This document shows, piece after piece, positions 41,627-50,522 of a stretch of 64,000 nucleotides of DNA (position 1 is the first letter of the stretch; each line of letters opens with the position of its first letter). A program made the position numbers and the translations under genes. The DNA is taken from the NCBI RefSeq assembly GCF_900142715.1, contig NZ_FRBX01000009.1, positions 1 to 64,000 of the forward strand, written 5' to 3'. Origin of the DNA: Flavobacterium pectinovorum (GTDB lineage: Bacteria; Bacteroidota; Bacteroidia; Flavobacteriales; Flavobacteriaceae). The notes beneath the pieces are model-generated. The model was not told where the DNA came from. It was given only the letters and a program-made list of their open reading frames with translations, and searched no databases.

Positions 41627-43444
41627 ATGAAAAAACTAATAACCACATTACTCCTAACCTTTTCCATTTTCGGACAAGCTCAGGATATCAACCTAATCTC
41701 AAACATTTCAAATCGAAATGCAACCTCATTAAACGGTGTTTGGAATTACATTGTAGATCCTTACGAAACAGGATATTACAGCTTTCATCACGATGAATAC
41801 GATAAACAGGCAAAACCATCAAATGCGGCATATTTTAATAATTATCACGCTGTAAATAAACAGGAATTGGTAGAATATGATTTTGATAAATCTCCAAAAA
41901 TCAATATTCCGGGCGATTGGACTTCGCAGGTTCCTGAACTGAAATATTATGAGGGAAATGTCTGGTTCAAAAAGTCTTTCGATTATGATTTAAAAGCAGG
42001 AAAACGTCTTTTTCTTTATCTCGGTGCGATCAATTATAAAGCTGATGTTTATTTGAACGGCAAAAAACTCGGAACTCATATTGGCGGATTCACGCCTTTT
42101 AATTATGAAGTGACTTCGATTGTAAAACCAAAAGACAATTATCTGGTTATTAAAGTCGATAATACACGCCATAAAGAAGATGTTCCAACGATTAATACAG
42201 ATTGGTGGAATTATGGCGGAATTACACGTGATGTGACTTTAATTGAAGAAAACGCCTCATTTGTAGAAGATTATAATATTCAGCTAAAAAAGAATAGTAC
42301 AGATTTGATTTCCGGGTTTGTAAAGATCAATAATTTAGAAGCTTCGCAAAATTCGGTTTCAATTTCGATTCCAGAATTGAAAATTAATTATAAAAGAAAA
42401 GTGGGCGCTGACGGAATTGTAAGCTTTGAAATTCCAGCGAAAAAAATCTCATTTTGGTCGCCTGAAAACCCAAAATTATATGATGTAACGATTGATTTTA
42501 ATGGACAGAAATTAAAAGACAATATTGGTTTTAGAACGATTGAAACCAAAGAAGATAAAATTTTATTAAACGGAAAACCGATCTTTTTACGCGGTATTTC
42601 GATTCACGAAGAAAACGCAAAAGGAGGACGCGCGAATTCTGAAGAAGATGCTTTACGTCTATTAAATTGGGCAAAAGAACTGGGTTGTAATTATGTTCGT
42701 CTGGCACATTATCCGCATAACGAAAACATTATCAGAACGGCAGATAAAATGGGATTGATGGTTTGGGAAGAAATTCCGGTTTATTGGACAGTTGAATTTA
42801 CGAGAGAAGCTACTTATCAAAATGCCGAAGATCAATTGACGGCGGCGATTACGAGAGATAAAAACAGAGCTTGTATTATTATCTGGTCGATGGCCAATGA
42901 AACGCCAATTTCAGATGCAAGAAATACTTTCATTAAAAAATTAGTCGATCATACTAAAACTTTAGACAATACGAGATTGATCAGCGCGGCTTTATTAACG
43001 CAAAGCGGAAGTGATGGTTTTGGAACGATCAACGATGCTATTGGAGAATATTTAGACATTATTTCTTTCAACCAATATTTGGGCTGGTACGGCGGAAAAC
43101 TCGAAGATGCCGAAAAGATTTTCTGGAAAACCAAATACAACAAACCTGTTATCGTTTCTGAATTTGGCGGCGATGCCAAAGCAGGATTGCACGGTGAAAA
43201 AAACGAACGCTGGACTGAGGAATTTCAGGAATATTTATACATTCAGAATTTGAAAATGATCGAAAATATTCCGCATTTGAGTGGTACAAGTCCTTGGATT
43301 TTAGTTGATTTCAGATCTCCAAGACGACTTTTACCGGGAATTCAGGACGAATACAACCGCAAAGGATTGATTTCTAACGATGGTCAAAAAAAGAAAGCCT
43401 TTTATATTATGCAAAATTGGTACGCCAAAAAGAAAAAAGAGTAA
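41627..43444 (+). CDS. GH2 family beta-glucuronidase-like enzyme, secreted (605 residues)
   Basis: I start at the ATG at 41627 because it opens a clear signal peptide (MKKLITTLLLTFSIFGQAQ); the upstream in-frame ATG at 41603 lies in the repeat. GH2 domains follow, with LRGISIHEENAKGG opening the barrel, acid/base Glu in WSMANETP and nucleophile Glu in VIVSEFGGDA. The length is that of UidA-type beta-glucuronidases, and YNRKGLIS holds the N-x-K motif of that group. It would release glucuronate from non-reducing ends, feeding the SDR and UxuA encoded upstream. It is the last enzyme gene of the PUL. Confidence 0.86.
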   Translation: MKKLITTLLLTFSIFGQAQDINLISNISNRNATSLNGVWNYIVDPYETGYYSFHHDEYDKQAKPSNAAYFNNYHAVNKQELVEYDFDKSPKINIPGDWTSQVPELKYYEGNVWFKKSFDYDLKAGKRLFLYLGAINYKADVYLNGKKLGTHIGGFTPFNYEVTSIVKPKDNYLVIKVDNTRHKEDVPTINTDWWNYGGITRDVTLIEENASFVEDYNIQLKKNSTDLISGFVKINNLEASQNSVSISIPELKINYKRKVGADGIVSFEIPAKKISFWSPENPKLYDVTIDFNGQKLKDNIGFRTIETKEDKILLNGKPIFLRGISIHEENAKGGRANSEEDALRLLNWAKELGCNYVRLAHYPHNENIIRTADKMGLMVWEEIPVYWTVEFTREATYQNAEDQLTAAITRDKNRACIIIWSMANETPISDARNTFIKKLVDHTKTLDNTRLISAALLTQSGSDGFGTINDAIGEYLDIISFNQYLGWYGGKLEDAEKIFWKTKYNKPVIVSEFGGDAKAGLHGEKNERWTEEFQEYLYIQNLKMIENIPHLSGTSPWILVDFRSPRRLLPGIQDEYNRKGLISNDGQKKKAFYIMQNWYAKKKKE

Positions 43445-43510
43445 AAATTGTATGATTTCTCTTTGTTAATCTCTTACTTTGTATGAACCTATTAACAAAT
43501 TATAATTCTT

Positions 43511-44074
43511 ATGAAAAAATTTAGTTTATTGGCAATTACTTTTTTGATTGCTATTTCAGTTAAAGCTCAGGACGTAGTAAAATTTCCACCGTTAGATGCA
43601 AGTCCGGTTGATATTGCTTATTTCCCAAATAAAGCGGTTAAATTCAAAAAAACAGATACTCCTTCGCCTTCTATCAAAGTTATTTATTCAAGACCTTCTG
43701 TAAAAGGGCGTGTAATTTTTGGAGATTTAATTAAATACGGTGAAGTTTGGAGAGTTGGTGCAAATGAGAATACCGAAATCAAATTCTACAAGCCTGCAAC
43801 TATAAACGGTGTTGCGGTTCCTGCAGGAACTTACAGTTTGTTTGCCATTCCTGAAAAAGATAAATGGACAATCATTATCAATAAGGAACTTGATTTATGG
43901 GGAGGTTATGCGTATGATGAAAGCAAAGATGTAGTAAAAATTTCTGTTCCGGTAAAAGCACTGGCGACTCCGGTAGAAGCTTTGTCAATTGCTTTTACAT
44001 CAAAAGATGCTATAACAAATTTGGTAATTGGCTGGGATAAAACATCGGTTGAAGTGCCTATTACAATTAAATAA
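43511..44074 (+). CDS. DUF2911 family periplasmic protein
   Basis: A 187-residue protein with a signal peptide (about 1-19, ending ISVKAQ). The block SIKVIYSRPSVKGRVIFGD, then VWRVGANENTEI and AGTYSLFAIPEKDKWTIII, is characteristic of DUF2911, a common Bacteroidota family without a known activity. It follows the PUL but has its own terminator and no enzymatic link to it that I can see. Confidence 0.88.
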   Translation: MKKFSLLAITFLIAISVKAQDVVKFPPLDASPVDIAYFPNKAVKFKKTDTPSPSIKVIYSRPSVKGRVIFGDLIKYGEVWRVGANENTEIKFYKPATINGVAVPAGTYSLFAIPEKDKWTIIINKELDLWGGYAYDESKDVVKISVPVKALATPVEALSIAFTSKDAITNLVIGWDKTSVEVPITIK

Positions 44075-44100
44075 TTAGTCAATATTTCGACATAAATATC

Positions 44101-44140
44101 AAAGAGACACTTAATTAAATAATTAGTGTCTCTTTTTTTT
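44101..44140 (+). terminator. Terminator of the DUF2911 gene
   Basis: AAAGAGACAC (44101-44110) pairs perfectly with GTGTCTCTTT (44126-44135), with further AT pairing inside, and is followed by a T run. Confidence 0.88.
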
Positions 44141-44193
44141 GCTTAATATTGAGTAAATTTAACAACCTAACCACTAACCAAAAAAACCACAAA

Positions 44194-45591
44194 ATGAAAA
44201 AAAAGTATGTATTGCTGCTATTTCTGTTGTCCGCTTATTGCGGATATTCTCAACAAAAGTTTAAAATTACTTATGAGCAATTAAAAGAATATGAAGGTAT
44301 TTATGAATATCAGAACAATACTACTTTACAAATCGCCGCCTCACCAAAAGACACTATTTTATACGCTATTATCAACGAAAGCAAATATGCCTTAAAACCT
44401 TCTGAAAAAGACATCTTTTTAAATATGTCTAAAGAAAAAGTGACTTTCTTAAGAAATAGTGCTTCTGCTATTACCGGTTATACTTCTCAGGAAAAAATAT
44501 TTAATCTGATTAGTAAAAAAGTCGTTTTTCCAAAAGAAATGTGGTATCCGAGACTGAATTCAAAAGATTTTAAATATAGCTATCAGCCGCCAAAAAAAGA
44601 CCTTGATGGTTTATTGACCGGAACGCTCGATAATACGGGACTTGATAAAGCATTATTGAATGAAATGATGCAGAAAATTGTTGACGGAACTTATGCAAAC
44701 GTACACAGTGTTTTGATTATAAAAGATGGAAAATTGGTTTTTGAAGAATATTTTTATGAATACAACAAAACCAAATTGCACGAAATGCGTTCTGCTACAA
44801 AAAGTATAATTTCTGCCCTTACGGGAATTGCAATTGATAAAGGATTTATTAAAAGCAAAACCGAAACTGTACTTTCTTATTTTCCTGAATATACTTTTAA
44901 AAACCTCACAGATGATAAACGACAAATTACAATTGAAAACCTTTTAACCAATCAAAGCGGACTTGATTGCGATGTGAGTAATCCTAAATCTGAAGGAAAT
45001 GAAACGACAATGAATTATTCTGATGACTGGATACAATTTACTTTAGATTTACCAATGATTGATGTTCCGGACGGACGAGGAATGTATTGCTCGGGAAACC
45101 CGATTACAGTGGGGAGAATTATTGAAAAAGCAACTAAAATGACACTTCCAGATTTTGCAAAACAAACTCTTTTTAAAGATATTGGCATTAAAAATTTCAA
45201 ATGGAATTTTAAACCCGATGCTTCCAGTTCCGAAACTTTTTGTCAGGTCTATTTAACGCCAAGAGATATGGCTAAATTTGGTTTGCTTTATCTAAATAAA
45301 GGAATGTGGGCAGACAAACAGGTTATTTCTAAAAACTGGATTGAGGAATCTTTAACCAAACACTCTGTTATTCAGGGCGTAAATTACGGTTATTTGTGGT
45401 GGCTTAAATATCTTGAAGTAAATGGAACTCGTTTTTCCGGAAAGGCTGCACAAGGAAACGGCGGACAGAAAATTTATGTTTGGGAAGACCAGAATATGGT
45501 TACTGTGATCACAGGCGGAAATTACAATTCGCAATCGCCAAGCGATGAACTGATTCAGAAATATATTTTGCCTGCTTTTAAGAAGAAATAA
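44194..45591 (+). CDS. Secreted serine hydrolase (beta-lactamase/penicillin-binding-like)
   Basis: I chose the ATG at 44194 because it begins a signal peptide (MKKKYVLLLFLLSAYCGYSQ); 44149 would place 15 polar residues ahead of it. The 465-residue protein has an N-terminal region of about 130 residues of unknown role and a class C-like serine hydrolase domain with S200-A-T-K203 (SxxK) and a YCSGN motif. A likely third motif is GNGGQKIYV near the end. Members hydrolyse esters, D-peptides or related bonds; the substrate is unknown. It is transcribed alone. Confidence 0.85.
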   Translation: MKKKYVLLLFLLSAYCGYSQQKFKITYEQLKEYEGIYEYQNNTTLQIAASPKDTILYAIINESKYALKPSEKDIFLNMSKEKVTFLRNSASAITGYTSQEKIFNLISKKVVFPKEMWYPRLNSKDFKYSYQPPKKDLDGLLTGTLDNTGLDKALLNEMMQKIVDGTYANVHSVLIIKDGKLVFEEYFYEYNKTKLHEMRSATKSIISALTGIAIDKGFIKSKTETVLSYFPEYTFKNLTDDKRQITIENLLTNQSGLDCDVSNPKSEGNETTMNYSDDWIQFTLDLPMIDVPDGRGMYCSGNPITVGRIIEKATKMTLPDFAKQTLFKDIGIKNFKWNFKPDASSSETFCQVYLTPRDMAKFGLLYLNKGMWADKQVISKNWIEESLTKHSVIQGVNYGYLWWLKYLEVNGTRFSGKAAQGNGGQKIYVWEDQNMVTVITGGNYNSQSPSDELIQKYILPAFKKK

Positions 45592-46173
45592 TAATTCGAG
45601 AATGAGATAATTTGGCAATTAGATAATTGAATGTAAATATAAAAGGGCTGTCATTTTTTGGCACCCCTTTTATTTTATGGGTATTTAGAAAGATTTTTTT
45701 ATACATGGAAATTATGTAATAAATAATTAAAATTATATAAATTTTAACTAAATTGTCCCTTTACTTTTGAAAGGTATAGACAAGTAATTATTAAGAAAAA
45801 TGTTCCACAACTTGTTAAAAAATCTTACTAATTATTCAATCAGAAAAATCTATACTAACCAAAACCAAATTAAGAAAAATGGTGCATTGTCATAAACAAA
45901 ATACAGCGTAAAATTTTAAAAGACAGTAATTAAGAAAACTACTTTTTTATATTCCCATTAATAATCACGTAGCATTTTTTTAATTTGTGCCTAAAAAAAT
46001 TAAGACGTTTAGCTTTATGATGCATGCATCATTTTTTACTTTAACAGACTGATTAATTATTTGAAATACGACTCATCTATTAATTTAAAAAATCCCTTTA
46101 AGAAAATAGGTTTCTTAAAGAGATTTTTTGTTTATCGTTTGACTTTTGATTTATATTTTGAAAACATTTTTTT
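45592..46173. other. Gap with terminator, palindrome and possible short RNA
   Basis: A terminator for the serine hydrolase lies at 45641-45675 (AAAAGGG/CCCTTTT). Downstream, TACTTTTG at 45762-45769 matches the -7 consensus. A 31-codon frame lies at 45800-45895 (start MFHNLLKNL). A perfect 16-base palindrome ATGATGCATGCATCAT lies at 46017-46032. The stretch ends in a strong hairpin at 46087-46129 (annotated separately). Together these could be a short transcript unit, but none is certain. Confidence 0.4.
46087..46129 (+). terminator. Orphan terminator-like hairpin
   Basis: AAAAAATCCCTTTAAGAAA and TTTCTTAAAGAGATTTTTT pair with one mismatch around a short loop and end in T6. No annotated gene ends within 490 bases upstream, so it may end a small RNA or be a relic. 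Confidence 0.65.
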
Positions 46174-46276
46174 CAGGAGCTAATCCCGCTATCCGTTCCA
46201 ATCTTTTTTATTTTTAAAGAAAAAATAAAAAAGGATTTCCTCTTCTATCGGGGCTAGGACAATCGTTTTCATAAGA
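46174..46276 (-). repeat. Dispersed ~100-base repeat, copy 2 (inverted)
   Basis: Read on the minus strand, the conserved words TTCTTATGAAAACGA, CCTAGCCCCGATAGAAG, GAAATCCTTTT, AACGGATAGCGGGA and TAGCTCCT occur in the same order as in the copy at 24841-24940. The middle about 35 bases differ and are A/T only. Confidence 0.75.
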
Positions 46277-46288
46277 ATATTTTCGTAC

Positions 46289-46480
46289 AGATTGTCATTT
46301 CGAGAAACGAGAAATCACATAAAGAAATTCCGCAACGGGAAAACCAATCTTTGTCGAACTTCTCGCGAATTAGGATGGATTAAAATCCATCCCTACAATA
46401 TAGTTTGTTCCTACGGAACACTATTGAAGAAAGTTCCGGAGGAAGGATTTTATATTGTAGCCAGTCCCGAAGCTTCGGGA
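46289..46480. repeat. Cluster of intergenic palindromes
   Basis: TGTCATTTCGAGAAACGAGA at 46294-46313 (reappearing inverted near 51707-51733), GGATGGATTAAAATCCATCC (46372-46391), GTTCCTACGGAAC (46409-46421) and TCCCGAAGCTTCGGGA (46467-46482) are consecutive palindromic units. They lie between the dispersed repeat and the stop codon of the molybdenum-subunit gene. No gene is supported here. Confidence 0.7.
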
Positions 46481-46510
46481 TTAATCCCTGGAAAATAAAA
46501 TTTAGCGTAT

Positions 46511-48727
46511 TTATGATGTCGCCACAATTGGCTCTAAAATTTTATCAAGTGTAATTGGTAAGTCTCTAACACGTTTTCCTGTTGCATTAAAAACTGCATT
46601 TGCAATTGCCGGCGCCATTCCTACCAATGCTGTTTCTCCCAGACCTTTTGTTCCCATTGGGTTACTCACAGGATCTTTTTTATTCACAAAAAATACTTCC
46701 TGTTTTTCAATATCAGCATTTACAGGAACATGGTAATCAGCAAAATTATTATTGATCGGACGGCCAAAACGGTGATCGATTTCTAAAGCTTCCATTAATC
46801 CCATTCCGATTCCGCCCACTGCACCTCCGTACATTTGCCCTGCTGAAGTTTTGTGATTAATTACTGTGCCAATATCGGCACAGGAAACTACGTGAGCAAT
46901 TCTGATTTTACCTAAATTTGGGTTTACCAAAACTTTTACAAAATGCACTGAAAACGAATAAATAGAATATTTTTTAGCTTCTTCTGAACCTTTTGATTCA
47001 TTTTCGACCGCTAATTCTTCTAATTTATTAGCACTAAGCAAAGTTGTCAAAGAAACTGATTTTGAAGCCTCTTTTTTAGAAGAAACCGAACCATTTGCAA
47101 AAGTTAAATCTGTGATAGGAATATTTTTAAAAGTCGGATTTTCTGTTGCCAAACCAAGAGCTTTACTCACTAATAAGTTACAGGCATCGTGAACTGCAGA
47201 ACCAACAGATGAAGTCGTTGCAGAACCACCTTGCGTTGGCCCTTTTGGTAATCCGCTTCGACCCATTTCAATCACTACATTTTCAGTTGGGATTCCGGTA
47301 ATTTCTGCACCAATTGCCGTCATCATAGTTGCTGTTCCCGGTCCCATATCGTTTACGCTGCATTGAAGTACCAAGTTTCCATCTGCCAAAAATTTCGCTT
47401 TTACTGTCGTAGGATTTCGGTACGAACCAAAAGTTCCCGTTCCCATTCCGTAACCTACAAGCCATTCGCCTTCACGAACACTTCCGGGTTTGTTTTTACG
47501 GTCTTTCCAGCCAATGCGTTCCATTCCGGCTTCGTAACAATCTAAAAGATATTTACTGCTCCATGGTTTATTTTGCTCGAGATCTTTTTCGGCGTGATTG
47601 CGTTTTCGAAATTCAATAGGATCCATATTTAATTTATGTGCCAATTCGTCGATAGCGCTTTCTAGGGCAAAAGAGCCCGTTGCTTCGCCGGGACCACGCA
47701 TCCAGATTGGCGTACAAGTATCAAGTTCAGCAATTCTATACTTGGTCGAAACGTTGGCACAATCATACATAAAACGTGACATATTTACGGTTGCTTCAGT
47801 AAAATCTTCATAGTTTGAAGTCATTGCCAGGGCTTCGTGACTTAAACCTGTAAGTTTACCATCTTTAGTGGCTCCCAATCCCATTTTTTGAATTGTGTAA
47901 GGACGAAATCCAACATTGGTAAACATCTGTTCACGATGCAAAACCAATTTAACCGGTTTGCCTATTTTTTTTGATCCGATAAGAGCTGCAATTTCATAAG
48001 GCCAGGTATGCAAACCCATTCCAAAAGCACCACCCAAATATTCAGAATGTACTTCTACATCTTCGGGCGGGATTCCAAAAACGTTCCCAACACTTTTTCT
48101 TGTTCCTTCTACACCCTGACTTTTGGTGTATAAAATGGGTTTATTATTTTCCCATTTTGCAATAATATTTGCCAATTCCATCGGATTATGAACTTCCGTC
48201 GGAATCGTATATTCTGCTTCTAAAACAACTTCTGCCGTTTTATAAGCATCTTCTGTTCCGCGATTGTAATCTTTTGCACGATCTCCACCGGGATTTCTGC
48301 TTTTATCTTTTGCTTTTTCAAGTTGAGTTGTATGTTCTTCTTTTAAATATTCAGCTTTAATTAAACTCGCCGCATATTGCATACGCTCAAAAGTATCGGC
48401 AATAACCAAAGCTATTGGCTGATCGTAGTAACGAACCGAATCGTCTTTAAAAATTTGAAGCGGCTGCCCCAGATTATTACGTTGTTTGGCTTGCTCGTAT
48501 CCTGCAGGTTTCTCGACATTTAAATGCGTTATAACCGCCAGAACTCCCGGCGCCCATTCGGCTTTTTTAGTATCAATACTTTTGATTCGGCCTTTGGCAA
48601 TCGTACTTCCCACCAAACAGGCGTAGGTAACACCAGCAGTTTTGTACTCAGCCGAATAAGTTGCAGAACCCGTTACTTTAGCAAATCCGTCAACTCTGTT
48701 TATATTACTTGTCTTGCTCATAATCAA
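46511..48727 (-). CDS. Molybdenum-binding subunit of aldehyde oxidoreductase (PaoC type)
   Basis: A 738-residue large subunit of the xanthine oxidase family. It binds the molybdenum cytosine dinucleotide cofactor and oxidises aldehydes or N-heterocycles with water. Visible blocks include GGAFGMGLHTWPYE, MRGPGEATGSFALESAIDEL, the GGSATTSS and GGAVGGIGMGLMEAL cofactor loops, and the catalytic Glu in GLGETALVGMAPAI near residue 700. The three-gene order FeS-FAD-Mo matches PaoABC of E. coli. No signal peptide is present; export would ride on the Tat signal of the FeS subunit. The substrate is unknown. Confidence 0.92.
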   Translation of the reverse strand: MIMSKTSNINRVDGFAKVTGSATYSAEYKTAGVTYACLVGSTIAKGRIKSIDTKKAEWAPGVLAVITHLNVEKPAGYEQAKQRNNLGQPLQIFKDDSVRYYDQPIALVIADTFERMQYAASLIKAEYLKEEHTTQLEKAKDKSRNPGGDRAKDYNRGTEDAYKTAEVVLEAEYTIPTEVHNPMELANIIAKWENNKPILYTKSQGVEGTRKSVGNVFGIPPEDVEVHSEYLGGAFGMGLHTWPYEIAALIGSKKIGKPVKLVLHREQMFTNVGFRPYTIQKMGLGATKDGKLTGLSHEALAMTSNYEDFTEATVNMSRFMYDCANVSTKYRIAELDTCTPIWMRGPGEATGSFALESAIDELAHKLNMDPIEFRKRNHAEKDLEQNKPWSSKYLLDCYEAGMERIGWKDRKNKPGSVREGEWLVGYGMGTGTFGSYRNPTTVKAKFLADGNLVLQCSVNDMGPGTATMMTAIGAEITGIPTENVVIEMGRSGLPKGPTQGGSATTSSVGSAVHDACNLLVSKALGLATENPTFKNIPITDLTFANGSVSSKKEASKSVSLTTLLSANKLEELAVENESKGSEEAKKYSIYSFSVHFVKVLVNPNLGKIRIAHVVSCADIGTVINHKTSAGQMYGGAVGGIGMGLMEALEIDHRFGRPINNNFADYHVPVNADIEKQEVFFVNKKDPVSNPMGTKGLGETALVGMAPAIANAVFNATGKRVRDLPITLDKILEPIVATS

Positions 48728-48728
48728 A

Positions 48729-49709
48729 TTATTTAGATGCTGCTATAGTTAACGCTTCGGTGATTGCATTTGGTCCTAGAGTCAATTTAAAGGCGTTGTC
48801 GCCATAACTTTTAGCACCTTTCATGCTTAAATTTGCCGCTTGTCTGAATGTTTCTTCAGAAACTGTTTTTCCCTTTAAAAATTCTTCTGCTTCTGTTAAT
48901 CGCCATGGTTTATGTGCAACACCGCCCATTGCAAGTCTTGCCTCATTAATTACATTATTTTTAATGTCTAAACCAACGGCAACAGAAATTAATGCAAAAG
49001 CATAACTGCTTCGGTCACGAACTTTTAAATAATGTATATTTTTGGTAAAATTATTCTCAGGGATTTCTACCGAAGTTATCAATTCTTTACTTTCCAATGT
49101 ATTGTCTTTTTCAGGCGAATTTCCGGGAAGACGATGAAAATCAGTAAATTTTATTTGTCTTTTACCTTTTGGGCCTTCTACAAAAACGGTCGCATCCAGA
49201 GCTGCAAGTGCTATGCACATATCACTTGGATGAACGGCAATACAACTGTCTGAAGCCCCAAAAATGGCGTGCATTCTGTTTGAACCGCCAATGGCTCCGC
49301 AACCGCTTTTTGGTGTTCTTTTATTGCAGGGCATATCGGTGTTATAAAAATACGAACAACGCGTGCGCTGTAACATATTTCCGCCAACGGTTGCCATATG
49401 CCTGATTTGCTGTGACGCTCCGGCGGCTAATGCCAAAGCCAGCAAAGGATATTTTTCTTTAATGGATTTATCTTCGGCAACCTGACTGTTTTTTGCCAAT
49501 GCGCCAATTGATACTTGTCCAGTTCCAAATTCTATTTTCTTTAAATCCAAAGCTGTAATGTCGACCAGTTTATCCGGAACAACAACATTCTTTTTCATTA
49601 AGTCTACCAGGTTTGTTCCACCTGCAATAAACATTGCCGAAGGTTCTTTGCTGATATTGGTTACTGCAGAGCCGGATGAAAGCGCTCTAATGATTTGAAA
49701 GTTTTTCAT
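48729..49709 (-). CDS. FAD-binding subunit of aldehyde oxidoreductase (PaoB type)
   Basis: A 326-residue middle subunit passing electrons from the FeS subunit to FAD and an external acceptor. The FAD pyrophosphate site is FIAGGTNLVDLMKK (about 28-41), and the region TVGGNMLQRTRCSYFYNT begins an insert with clustered Cys (CSYF, MPCNKR, SGCGA) resembling the extra 4Fe-4S site of PaoB. It overlaps the FeS-subunit gene by 4 bases and is separated from the molybdenum-subunit gene by one base, so the three are translationally coupled. Confidence 0.92.
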   Translation of the reverse strand: MKNFQIIRALSSGSAVTNISKEPSAMFIAGGTNLVDLMKKNVVVPDKLVDITALDLKKIEFGTGQVSIGALAKNSQVAEDKSIKEKYPLLALALAAGASQQIRHMATVGGNMLQRTRCSYFYNTDMPCNKRTPKSGCGAIGGSNRMHAIFGASDSCIAVHPSDMCIALAALDATVFVEGPKGKRQIKFTDFHRLPGNSPEKDNTLESKELITSVEIPENNFTKNIHYLKVRDRSSYAFALISVAVGLDIKNNVINEARLAMGGVAHKPWRLTEAEEFLKGKTVSEETFRQAANLSMKGAKSYGDNAFKLTLGPNAITEALTIAASK

Positions 49710-50344
49710 AACGGCTTCCCTCCTTCCTTAACTTCTGTTATCGCGTCTACAATATTATGATAAGCACCACATCTACAAATGTTTCCGCTCATATATTCTC
49801 TAATTTCTTCTCTGCTGTTGGCGTGACCTTCTTTAATGCAGGCAATTCCGGACATGATTTGTCCCGGCGTGCAATATCCACATTGAAAACCGTCATTTTT
49901 GATGAAAGCTTCCTGCATCGGGTGTAATTTTTTCCCTTTCGAAAGTCCTTCAATTGTAGTCACCTGCGCATTTTGCTGCATGGATGCCAATGTTAAACAA
50001 GACAAAATTCTGGTGCCGTTTACATGAACCGTACATGCACCGCATTGTCCGTGATCGCACCCTTTTTTTGTTCCTGTTAATTGTAAATTCTCCCTCAACA
50101 AATCCAGCAAAGTAGTTCGTGGTTCAACATTAAGATTGTGTTTTGTACCGTTTACTTCTATCGAAAGCGGAACTGTCTCTAAATATTCTGCAATTTTCTC
50201 ATCCCACTTTTTTTCTGAAGCCATAACCAATGAGGGCGGAGCAAAAGCAAGTGCGGTAAATAATCCTGATTTTTTGATAAAATCGCGACGGGAATTAGTG
50301 TCGTCTTCGATTACTTTCTTAATATTTGTTTTCTTGGGAGCCAT
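49706..50344 (-). CDS. 2Fe-2S subunit with Tat signal (PaoA type)
   Basis: A 212-residue small subunit with a twin-arginine signal (R19-R20 in NSRRDFIKKSG), followed by a hydrophobic stretch, so the whole heterotrimer is expected to be exported folded to the periplasm. The first plant-type 2Fe-2S cluster uses CDHGQCGACTVH, and the second uses CGYCTPGQIM and GNICRCGAYHNI, as in xanthine oxidase-family small subunits. It is the first gene of the operon, divergent from the cysteine desulfurase gene. Confidence 0.94.
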   Translation of the reverse strand: MAPKKTNIKKVIEDDTNSRRDFIKKSGLFTALAFAPPSLVMASEKKWDEKIAEYLETVPLSIEVNGTKHNLNVEPRTTLLDLLRENLQLTGTKKGCDHGQCGACTVHVNGTRILSCLTLASMQQNAQVTTIEGLSKGKKLHPMQEAFIKNDGFQCGYCTPGQIMSGIACIKEGHANSREEIREYMSGNICRCGAYHNIVDAITEVKEGGKPL

Positions 50345-50522
50345 GCATACTGTTTTTAAATTAACAAATTGCTTGTAGTAATTCTAACAAATTTAAGTAT
50401 CCTTTGTGAGAAAAAATTACAAAATTCACATAATCTTGTTATTCAGAAAATTTCTAGATAAGGACTGTTTCCGTTAAATTTCAAAATCGTATTTTTACAA
50501 TAATTAGACTAAATGCGACTTC

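Noticed and set aside
43511..45591. DUF2911 and serine hydrolase genes as PUL members
   Set aside because: Separate terminators, no carbohydrate motifs and no shared regulatory site were found.
46292..46498. A 68-codon frame
   Set aside because: It lies entirely within intergenic palindromes and repeat words.
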